A DNA stretch of 16,435 nt from NCBI GenBank assembly GCA_004292705.1, contig RDXA01000352.1, positions 1 through 16,435 on the forward strand. Reading direction: 5' to 3'. The notes under the pieces are model-generated. The model searched no databases and was not told the DNA's origin. It saw nothing but the letters and a program-made list of their open reading frames with translations. This stretch comes from Sphingomonadales bacterium (lineage in GTDB: Bacteria > Pseudomonadota > Alphaproteobacteria > Sphingomonadales > Sphingomonadaceae). Below are positions 7,651 through 13,648 of this stretch, one piece after another (positions within the stretch are counted from its first letter, which is position 1; each line of letters starts with the position of its first letter). Position numbers and translations under genes: made by a program.

Positions 7651-9033
7651 ATGGCGCTCGAAATCCTGATCGTCGACGACGAACGCGATATCCGCGAACT
7701 GGTGGCGGGCGTGCTCGGCGATGAGGGCTATGCCTGCCGCACGGCCGCCGACAGCATCGAAGCTCTGGCTGCAATCGACGAGCGCCGGCCAAGCCTCGTG
7801 CTGCTCGACGTTTGGCTCCATGGCAGCCCGATGGACGGGCTCGAATTGCTCGACGCAATCAAGGCACGGGAACCCAATCTGCCCGTCATTATCTTTTCGG
7901 GCCATGGCAATATCGACACGGCGGTCGCGGCAGTTGGACGCGGGGCCATGGACTTCATCGAAAAGCCCTTCGAGGCCGAGCGTCTTTTGCTGCTGGTCGA
8001 GCGTGCAACTGAGACCGAGCGCCTGCGGCGGGAGAACAGCCGCCTGCGCGAAGGGAGTTGGGGAAGCGCAGAATTCACAGGGAATTCGCCCGCGATCAAC
8101 GCTGTTCGTGCAACGCTCAAGCGCGTGGCGAGCACCGGCAGCCGGGTACTGATTTCCGGGCCGGCGGGGGCAGGCAAGGAAGTTGCCGCACGCCTGCTTC
8201 ATGCCTGGAGCGCGCGGGCCAATGGTGCTTTTGTTCTGGTCAACTCCGCGCGCATCACGCCCGAACGCTTCGAACAGGAGCTGTTCGGCGAGGAAGCAAA
8301 CGGCAAGCAGGTGCGTCCGGGCCTGCTCGAACTTGCCGATGGTGGCACGCTCTACCTTGACGAGATCGCCGATATGCCCCTTTCCACGCAGGCCCGCATC
8401 TTGCGCGTCCTTACCGACCAGAGCTTCGTGCGGGTCGGTGGAACGCGGCAGATCGGGGTTGATGTCCGGGTCGTTTCTTCAACGACACGTGATCTCACGG
8501 TGGAAATGGCGGAAAAGCGCTTCCGCGAGGATCTGTTTTACCGTCTCAACGTTGTCCCGGTGGTGTTGCCCGCTCTCTCGCAGCGGCGCGAAGACATCCC
8601 AGCGCTGGCTGAGCATTTCTTTACCCGCTATTCGAACGATCAGGGCCTTGCCCCGCCCGAGATTTCGAGCGAGGCGATGGCCGCGCTTCAGGCCTATGAC
8701 TGGCCTGGTAATGTGCGCCAGCTGCGAAACGTTGTCGAACGGACGATCATTATGACGCCGCGCGAGCGGCTTGGCATGGTCGAACCCGATATGCTTCCTC
8801 CGGAGATTACCGGTGGACAGATCGGATTGGGCAATGACAGCCTGTCGGCGATCATGGGCGTGCCATTGCGCGAGGCCCGTATCAGTTTCGAGCGCGAATA
8901 TCTGTCGATCCAGATCCGCCGTTTTTCGGGCAATATCTCCAAAACCGCGAGCTTCATCGGGATGGAACGCTCGGCACTGCACCGCAAGCTCAAGCTGCTC
9001 GGCATGGCTGATCGCCGCGACGGCGAGGAATAG
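7651..9033 (+). CDS. ntrX: Response regulator NtrX, AAA+ type without the GAFTGA loop
   Basis: 460 residues. The receiver (1-118) has DDER (9-12), phosphoacceptor D53 and K105. The AAA+ domain (about 140-370) has a P-loop GPAGAGKE (170-177), Walker B LYLDEIAD (234-241) and WPGNVRQL (351-358). The C-terminal Fis-type helix-turn-helix is at about 418-450 (GNISKTASFIGMERSALHRK). After ELFG (210-213) the sequence passes through EEANGKQVRPG to the Walker B strand, so the GAFTGA motif that contacts sigma54 is missing. Loss of this loop is known for alphaproteobacterial NtrX and implies regulation through sigma70-type promoters or repression. The start at 7651 is chosen from its Shine-Dalgarno and the immediate beginning of the receiver. 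It is the presumed partner of NtrY, whose stop lies 46 bases upstream. I see no strong terminator after it. Confidence 0.94.
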   Translation: MALEILIVDDERDIRELVAGVLGDEGYACRTAADSIEALAAIDERRPSLVLLDVWLHGSPMDGLELLDAIKAREPNLPVIIFSGHGNIDTAVAAVGRGAMDFIEKPFEAERLLLLVERATETERLRRENSRLREGSWGSAEFTGNSPAINAVRATLKRVASTGSRVLISGPAGAGKEVAARLLHAWSARANGAFVLVNSARITPERFEQELFGEEANGKQVRPGLLELADGGTLYLDEIADMPLSTQARILRVLTDQSFVRVGGTRQIGVDVRVVSSTTRDLTVEMAEKRFREDLFYRLNVVPVVLPALSQRREDIPALAEHFFTRYSNDQGLAPPEISSEAMAALQAYDWPGNVRQLRNVVERTIIMTPRERLGMVEPDMLPPEITGGQIGLGNDSLSAIMGVPLREARISFEREYLSIQIRRFSGNISKTASFIGMERSALHRKLKLLGMADRRDGEE

Positions 9034-9073
9034 CGCGCAGCGGTTGCCAAGCAATTCTGCGGGAAATCAATCC

Positions 9074-9102
9074 TTGTCCCAGCGCGGTGCAATCGCCATT
9101 AT
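9074..9102 (+). promoter_or_regulatory. Possible sigma70-type promoter of hfq
   Basis: TTGTCC (9074-9079, four of six -35 matches) and CATTAT (9097-9102, four of six -10 matches) are separated by 17 bases. Transcription would start near 9109, giving a leader of about 80 bases before hfq. The 158-base gap ntrX-hfq is the longest in the window and suggests that hfq-hflX has its own promoter. Beyond this and the hfq ribosome binding site I identify nothing certain in the gap. Confidence 0.3.
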
Positions 9103-9178
9103 GGGCACGTCGGGCTGCTTTTCTCTCGCAATTGTAGCAGCCTCACCCTCGCGGACCGCAATATCGGCCGCCAAGAAC

Positions 9179-9183
9179 AGGAG
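9179..9183 (+). promoter_or_regulatory. Ribosome binding site of hfq
   Basis: AGGAG eight bases before the ATG at 9192 supports that start. It also supports the 34-residue extension before the first Sm-like fold, which canonical Hfq lacks. Confidence 0.6.
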
Positions 9184-9191
9184 CCACGACC

Positions 9192-9773
9192 ATGTCCAGC
9201 GGGCGAACGCTCTCCCCCCGTCCCATCACCCGCGCTTCCACATCAAACGAAGCGGAGAGCAAGGGTGGTTTGCAGACCGCACGGCACGGCGGCAATCTTC
9301 AGGACGCGTTTCTCAATCTCCTGCGCAAGAGCAAGATCCCGGTCACGATGTTCCTGGTGAAGGGCGTGAAGCTGCAAGGCATCGTCACCTGGTTTGACAA
9401 CTTCTCGATCCTGCTGCGCCGCGATGGCCAGTCCCAACTGGTTTACAAGCACGCCATCAGCACCATCATGCCCGGTCAGTCGCTAGACCCGGCGCAATTC
9501 GGCAATCAGGCTGGTGGCAAGAAGCAGAAGCTGTTGCAGGACGTGTTCCTGAGCCGTGTCGCAGAGGCCGAGGTGCAGGTCACCATGTTCCTAGTCAACG
9601 GTGTGATGCTGCAGGGGCGGATTGCCGCCTATGACCTGTTCTGCATGCTGCTCGAACGTGACGGCGCGGTGCAACTGGCTTACAAGCACGCCGTTTCCAC
9701 CATTCAGCCTGCTGTACCCGTCGATCTTAGCATCGATGATGGCAACGACGATGATGTTGGGACGGACGACTGA
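9192..9773 (+). CDS. hfq: RNA chaperone Hfq with two tandem Hfq domains
   Basis: 193 residues, about twice the usual length because two Sm-like Hfq domains are fused: copy 1 at 35-94 and copy 2 at 114-173, offset by exactly 79 residues. Hfq rings pair small RNAs with mRNAs. Both copies keep the proximal-face residues (LQD at 36-38 and 115-117; YKH at 85-87 and 164-166), so neither is obviously dead. Copy 1 keeps the basic rim (R45, K46, K48, matching R16, R17, R19 of E. coli Hfq) and the distal-face lysine K60. Copy 2 has A124, E125, E127 and M139 there. The N-terminus (1-34) and linker (95-113) look disordered; the tail (180-193) is strongly acidic. A trimer giving a pseudo-hexameric ring is the natural inference. 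I recall tandem Hfq in other sphingomonads, so the fusion is probably clade-typical. hflX follows directly. Confidence 0.95.
   Translation: MSSGRTLSPRPITRASTSNEAESKGGLQTARHGGNLQDAFLNLLRKSKIPVTMFLVKGVKLQGIVTWFDNFSILLRRDGQSQLVYKHAISTIMPGQSLDPAQFGNQAGGKKQKLLQDVFLSRVAEAEVQVTMFLVNGVMLQGRIAAYDLFCMLLERDGAVQLAYKHAVSTIQPAVPVDLSIDDGNDDDVGTDD
9294..9710 (+). repeat. hfq: Internal duplication within hfq
   Basis: The two domain-coding segments (9294-9473 and 9531-9710) are diverged direct repeats with an offset of 237 bases. Identity is still visible in the DNA: 9435-9455 and 9672-9692 match at 20 of 21 bases, around the YKH codons. This supports in-frame duplication and fusion rather than joining of unrelated Sm domains, although strong protein constraint could maintain part of the match. 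Confidence 0.8.
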
Positions 9774-9799
9774 CTTTCGAGAGCGATCTTCAGGATGAG

Positions 9800-11089
9800 G
9801 TGACCCGCGGCGCGCGGGCATTGGTGCTGTGCCCGGACATAAGGGCGCTGCGTTATGACCTCGACGCGCCCGAGCGCCTTGCCGAGGCTGAGGGGCTTGC
9901 GCTCGCGATCGGCGTCATCGTCGCCCATTCTGCGGTCCTTCCCGTGCGGCAAATGCAGCCCAATACGCTGTTCGGTTCCGGCCAGGTCGAGAACATCGGC
10001 ATCTGGTGCGCTCAGCACGAAGCGGAACTGGTGATCGTTGATGGCGCGCTTACCCCGATCCAGCAACGCAATCTTGAAGACAGGCTGAAGCGCAAGGTGA
10101 TCGACCGCACGGGTCTGATCCTAGAGATCTTCGGCGAACGTGCGGTGACCGCGGAAGGGCGCCTGCAAGTCGAACTTGCTCATCTTGACTATCAGCAGAG
10201 CCGGCTTGTGCGCAGCTGGACCCACCTCGAACGCCAGCGCGGCGGGTTTGGCTTCCTTGGCGGGCCGGGCGAAACCCAGATCGAGGCCGACCGGCGGATG
10301 ATCCGCCAGCGCATGGGAAGGCTGAAGCGCGAGCTTGAGCAAGTGCGAAAGACCCGCGCGCTCCATCGCGAGCGTCGCGGGCGTGCACCTTGGCCAATCA
10401 TTGCCCTTGTAGGCTACACCAATGCCGGCAAATCCACCTTGTTCAACCATCTGACCGGGGCGTCCGTGATGGCCGAAGACCTGCTCTTCGCCACACTCGA
10501 TCCGACCATGCGCGCGATCAGCCTACCCGGCGTTGAAAAGGCGATCCTGTCAGACACGGTGGGATTCATCTCGGACTTGCCGACCCAGCTCGTTGCGGCC
10601 TTTCGCGCGACTCTCGAAGAGGTTACCGCTGCCGACGTCGTCTGCCACGTGCGCGATATGGCAAACCCCAGCCACGCCTCGCAGAAAAAGCAGGTGCTCG
10701 AAGTGCTCGCGGAGCTTGGCGTGGTTGATGCCGAGACAGGAACAAGTTCGATCCCGATCCTGGAAGTCTGGAACAAATGTGATCTGCTGGATGTCGACGA
10801 TCTGACTGAGCTGCGCGAGGCAGCTGAAGGGCAGGACGCGGTGATTCTCTCGGCTGCGACAGGGGACGGGGTGCACGTGCTTGAGACCGAGCTTGCGCGC
10901 TTGCTGACCGGATCAGCGCGCGAGGTCAGTTTTTTGCTTCCGGTCAGCGACGGGCGGCGCATCGCTTGGTTGCATGCCCACGGTGATGTTCTGGTTGACG
11001 ATGATGCCGGAGATGGGGACGCGGGTCCGATGCGCCGGGTGACGGTAAGGCTGAACCCCAAGGAATTGGGACAGTTTGCCAGCCTTTAG
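9800..11089 (+). CDS. hflX: Ribosome-associated GTPase HflX
   Basis: 429 residues, normal for HflX. In the known family it splits or rescues stalled 70S ribosomes under stress. The N-terminal HflX domain (about 1-195) includes GSGQVENI (59-66), IDRTGLILEIF (101-111), GRLQVELA (120-127) and GGFGFLGGPGETQIE (148-162), with a basic coiled-coil-like stretch at about 164-194. The G domain has G1 GYTNAGKST (205-213), G2 ATLDPT (231-236), G3 DTVGF (252-256), G4 NKCD (325-328) and G5 SAAT (351-354). No ATG precedes the conserved part: the GTG at 9800 has AGGA only four bases upstream, and a TTG at 9758 would overlap hfq by 16 bases and add 14 residues. The start is therefore uncertain. It follows hfq as in many proteobacteria and converges on mazG, with four bases between the stops. 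Confidence 0.93.
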   Translation: MTRGARALVLCPDIRALRYDLDAPERLAEAEGLALAIGVIVAHSAVLPVRQMQPNTLFGSGQVENIGIWCAQHEAELVIVDGALTPIQQRNLEDRLKRKVIDRTGLILEIFGERAVTAEGRLQVELAHLDYQQSRLVRSWTHLERQRGGFGFLGGPGETQIEADRRMIRQRMGRLKRELEQVRKTRALHRERRGRAPWPIIALVGYTNAGKSTLFNHLTGASVMAEDLLFATLDPTMRAISLPGVEKAILSDTVGFISDLPTQLVAAFRATLEEVTAADVVCHVRDMANPSHASQKKQVLEVLAELGVVDAETGTSSIPILEVWNKCDLLDVDDLTELREAAEGQDAVILSAATGDGVHVLETELARLLTGSAREVSFLLPVSDGRRIAWLHAHGDVLVDDDAGDGDAGPMRRVTVRLNPKELGQFASL

Positions 11090-11093
11090 TCGA

Positions 11094-11861
11094 TCAGCTG
11101 CTGCGCTTGACGCGTTGCCAGAGTTCTTCCTGCGCTTCGAGTGACAGCGTCGGGAAATCCGGTCCCGCAAGATCTTCCATCGCACGGAAACGCCGTTCAA
11201 ACTTGGCATTGGCGGCTCTGAGGGCTTCCTCCGCGTTGATCCCATGGGCGCGGACGAAATTGACAACCGCAAACAGCAAGTCACCGGCTTCTTCGACACG
11301 ATCCTCGTCCGTTGCGGCGGAATTGAGTTCCTCGATTTCTTCGGCAATTTTGGCTTCGGATCCTGATGGGTCGGGCCAGTCAAACCCGGTACGGGCGGCG
11401 CGCTTCTGGAGTTTTTCCGCGCGCATCAGCGCCGGGAGCGCCAGTGTAACCCCGTCGAGTGCGCTGCTGACACCCTTTGCCTCTCGCTCCTTTGCCTTGA
11501 GATCTTCCCATCGGGCGTCGTCCATCGTGCCTTGCGCGCCTGCAAAGATATGCGGGTGGCGCGCTTCCATTTTTGAACTGATGGACGACGCCACATCGGC
11601 AAAGCGGAAATGACCGGCTTCTTCAGCCATGCGGGCGTGGAACACGACCTGGAGCAGGAGATCGCCGAGTTCGTCACGTAAGTCTGGCATATTGTTGCGG
11701 GCGATAGCGTCTGCAACTTCGTAGGCTTCTTCAATTGTGTAAGGCGCGATGGTTGCGAAGTTCTGGGCCAGATCCCATTCGCAGCCGCGTTCGGGATGAC
11801 GTAAACGAGCCATGATTGCGATCAGACGCTCGATAGGGGGCTCATGGGATGCGTCGTTCAT
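11094..11861 (-). CDS. mazG: Nucleoside triphosphate pyrophosphohydrolase MazG
   Basis: 255 residues, close to the two-domain housekeeping MazG, which converts NTPs to NMPs and pyrophosphate and cleans aberrant nucleotides. The first MazG domain (about 25-105) has the metal-binding EEAYEVADAI (44-53), DELGDLLLQVVFHA (63-76) and the family signature KMEARHPHIF (98-107). The second (about 165-225) has EEIEEL (174-179) and EEAGDLLFAVVN (190-201), the more active half in E. coli MazG. All acidic ligands of the EExxE/ExxD pattern appear present. The frame can begin at a TTG at 11873, but the ATG at 11861 has GAGG six bases upstream and is preferred. It is the last gene of the minus-strand block, yet a 37-base AT-rich gap with a palindrome separates it from the small membrane protein, so it may have its own promoter. 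Confidence 0.93.
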   Translation of the reverse strand: MNDASHEPPIERLIAIMARLRHPERGCEWDLAQNFATIAPYTIEEAYEVADAIARNNMPDLRDELGDLLLQVVFHARMAEEAGHFRFADVASSISSKMEARHPHIFAGAQGTMDDARWEDLKAKEREAKGVSSALDGVTLALPALMRAEKLQKRAARTGFDWPDPSGSEAKIAEEIEELNSAATDEDRVEEAGDLLFAVVNFVRAHGINAEEALRAANAKFERRFRAMEDLAGPDFPTLSLEAQEELWQRVKRSS

Positions 11862-11867
11862 CTCGGA

Positions 11868-11871
11868 CCTC
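11868..11871 (-). promoter_or_regulatory. Ribosome binding site of mazG
   Basis: GAGG on the minus strand, six bases before the ATG at 11861, favours that start over the TTG at 11873, which lies upstream of the site. Confidence 0.5.
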
Positions 11872-11878
11872 AAGATGG

Positions 11879-11892
11879 ATAATATATATTAT
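11879..11892. promoter_or_regulatory. Perfect 14-base AT palindrome upstream of mazG
   Basis: ATAATATATATTAT is its own reverse complement and sits 17 bases before the mazG ATG. It lies in a markedly AT-rich stretch (about 11876-11905) within an otherwise GC-rich window. On the minus strand the stretch offers -10-like hexamers TATAAA (11903-11898) and CATAAT (11893-11888), but no good -35 at matching distance. It could be a promoter core, a repressor site or simply an AT-rich spacer. It is not a typical intrinsic terminator, having no GC stem. Confidence 0.4.
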
Positions 11893-11898
11893 GTAAAT

Positions 11899-12096
11899 TT
11901 ATATGACTGAGCTGGCGGTGCCCTGAACGATCAAAAACCACTCCACCAACACAAACAGCCCGCCAAAAACAACAATCCACACAAGCGCCATCTTCACCAT
12001 CTGACCTAGCTTGAGCCGGTGCGAAGCGAGCCCGACACAGGCCAGCACCAACCACGCTATACTGGTGACGATCGGCAACAGCAGATCCGAATTCAT
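11899..12096 (-). CDS. Small two-helix membrane protein of unknown function
   Basis: A 65-residue protein with two predicted membrane helices (about 5-24 and 34-58) joined by a short basic loop (SHRLKLGQMVK, 25-35), and a tail ending GTASSVI. By the positive-inside rule the loop would be cytoplasmic, with both termini outside the inner membrane; this is inference. I do not recognise the family. Reality is supported by the ATGA overlap of its start (12096) with the stop of the upstream metallo-hydrolase gene, by GGAG shortly before the start, and by the clean hydrophobic pattern. A longer overlapping frame starting at 12118 lacks these features and is a shadow. Its position at the end of the tmk-holB-metG-tatD chain suggests constitutive coexpression, but gives no clear hint of function. 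Confidence 0.7.
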   Translation of the reverse strand: MNSDLLLPIVTSIAWLVLACVGLASHRLKLGQMVKMALVWIVVFGGLFVLVEWFLIVQGTASSVI

Positions 12097-12875
12097 GCCA
12101 CCATCTCCAAGCCATCATAGCCGACGGTGACGAACGCCGGAACCTCGGCGCATAACGTGCTGTAATCCATACTCTTATCGAGATGGCTTAACACCACGCG
12201 ACCCGCGCCGGACCGTTCACCAAGCTCAATTGCCATGGCGAGATGTGCGTGGGTCGGATGCGGTTCACGGCGCAAACAATCGCTGACAAGAATGTCGACC
12301 TTATAAAAAAGATCGATCATTTCATCGGAAATCGCACTAAAATCGGTCGCATAGCCGATACTCTTGCCATCAGATTCAAACCTGTAGGCGGTCGTTTCAC
12401 CGCTTCCATGTGCCATCTGGCACCAGTCCACACCAAACCCGGCAATCATCCGCAGCCGGTCAAGCGTGTCCAGCGTGCAGATCGTCGGATAGCCATCCTG
12501 CCCGGCGAACACATAGCCGAAGCGCTGGCGTAGCCGACGCACGGTCTCGGTTTCGGCAAATCCGGGGATTGGTCCTGCACGACCATACCGCAACACCCGC
12601 AGATCATCGATGCCATGGCAGTGATCGGCATGGTCATGGGTCCAGAACACGGCATCAATGCCATCGATACGGTTTGCCAAAAGCTGCGCACGGCAATCGG
12701 ATGACGTGTCGATAAGCAGCCGACGACCCTCATTGCTCTCGACCAGGATCGAGACCCGCGTGCGGCGGTTGCGCGGCTCGGCCGGATCGCAGTCACCCCA
12801 GTCGCCCGCGCCGTCCGGCCCGCCCAGCCGTGGTACCCCGGTCGAGGTGCCCGAGCCGAGCATCACCAGCTTCAC
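12093..12875 (-). CDS. PhnP-like metallo-beta-lactamase-fold phosphodiesterase
   Basis: 260 residues of the metallo-beta-lactamase fold. The start MLGSGTSTGVPR (5-16) is typical of the PhnP/RNase Z-like branch. The dinuclear metal site is visible: THDHADH (79-85; H80, H82, D84, H85), H156, D178 (ATDFS) and H231 (SHLDKS). In E. coli PhnP is a phosphodiesterase for cyclic phosphate; here there is no phn operon, so the substrate is unknown, and conserved linkage to tatD and metG may mean a nucleotide or RNA processing role. The start is GTG at 12875, overlapping the tatD stop as GTGA, with AAGG seven bases upstream; an ATG at 12863 is possible but would remove the first strand. The stop overlaps the next gene by ATGA. 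An additional cysteine C29 in GDWGDCDPAEPRNRR is common in this group. Confidence 0.88.
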   Translation of the reverse strand: MKLVMLGSGTSTGVPRLGGPDGAGDWGDCDPAEPRNRRTRVSILVESNEGRRLLIDTSSDCRAQLLANRIDGIDAVFWTHDHADHCHGIDDLRVLRYGRAGPIPGFAETETVRRLRQRFGYVFAGQDGYPTICTLDTLDRLRMIAGFGVDWCQMAHGSGETTAYRFESDGKSIGYATDFSAISDEMIDLFYKVDILVSDCLRREPHPTHAHLAMAIELGERSGAGRVVLSHLDKSMDYSTLCAEVPAFVTVGYDGLEMVA

Positions 12876-13648
12876 AGGCGAGCCTTGCTGAAAAGCTTGA
12901 AGAAATTAGCGGTGGTGACGGCCTTGAGATGCTCCGTATCAATGCCACGCAGGCCCGCCACAAAGCTGGCGGTGTCGGCAACGTAGGCCGGCTCGCACAC
13001 CCTACCCCGATGCGGCACCGGGGCGAGGAAGGGACTATCGGTTTCGACCAACAGCCTGTCCTCGGGAATGATCTTTGCGACTTCCTGTAACTCCCTGGCA
13101 TTCTTGAAAGTCACGATCCCCGACAAAGAGATCGTTAGCCCGAGAGCCAGCACCTTCTCGGCAAAATCGGGCGAGGCGGTGAAACAATGGATCAGCGCGG
13201 GGAAGGCCCCCTTCCCGATCTCATCGGCGAGGATGGCGTTCGTGTCGCCCTCGGCATCGCGCGTATGGATAATGAGCGGCAACTGCGTTTCGCGTGCGAC
13301 ATCAATATGCATGCGGAACAAGCGCTTCTGCGCGTCTCTGTCCGACTTGTCGTAATAATAGTCGAGGCCGGTCTCGCCTATCGCGATAACTTTCGGGTGA
13401 CGCGTCGCCTCCAGCAGTGCAGCGCGCCCCAGATCCTGATGCGCGTCGGCCTCGTGAGGGTGAATGCCCACGCTGGCGAAAACGTCCGGCTCACGCGCGG
13501 CGGTGCCGACGACCTGGTCCCACTCGGATTGGCGGGTGGAGATGTTGAGGAAGGCCCCCACCCCCGCGGCTCGCGCCCGCCCAAGCACGCCCTCGCGTTC
13601 TTCGACGAGGCCTTTGTATTCGAGGTGGCAATGGCTATCGACCAGCAT
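12872..13648 (-). CDS. tatD: TatD family metal-dependent hydrolase / DNase
   Basis: 258 residues, normal TatD size, TIM-barrel amidohydrolase superfamily. Metal and catalytic residues are visible in order: DSHCHL (H6, H8), GIHPHE (61-66), GETGLDYYY (91-99, E92), IIHTRDA (126-132, H128), LIHCFTAS (152-159, H154) and ETDSPFLAP (202-210, D204). TatD enzymes are cytosolic 3'-5' exonucleases or related hydrolases; the exact substrate is not predictable from sequence. The frame extends 89 codons upstream into metG, but the ATG at 13648 overlaps the metG stop by one base (TGATG) and has GAGG seven bases upstream, which fixes the start. The upstream extension reads as out-of-frame metG. It belongs to the tightly coupled tmk-holB-metG-tatD chain, an arrangement widespread in bacteria. 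Confidence 0.93.
   Translation of the reverse strand: MLVDSHCHLEYKGLVEEREGVLGRARAAGVGAFLNISTRQSEWDQVVGTAAREPDVFASVGIHPHEADAHQDLGRAALLEATRHPKVIAIGETGLDYYYDKSDRDAQKRLFRMHIDVARETQLPLIIHTRDAEGDTNAILADEIGKGAFPALIHCFTASPDFAEKVLALGLTISLSGIVTFKNARELQEVAKIIPEDRLLVETDSPFLAPVPHRGRVCEPAYVADTASFVAGLRGIDTEHLKAVTTANFFKLFSKARL

Noticed and set aside
9036..9061. Terminator hairpin after ntrX
   Set aside because: CGCAG/CTGCG encloses TTGC-CAA-GCAA, but the stem is interrupted by unpaired bases and there is no T-run. It is too weak to call an intrinsic terminator.
9104..9120. Sigma54 (-24/-12) promoter before hfq
   Set aside because: GG to GC spacing is 11 bases. Sigma54 promoters are strict at 10, so I do not call it, although it is mentioned as a near miss.
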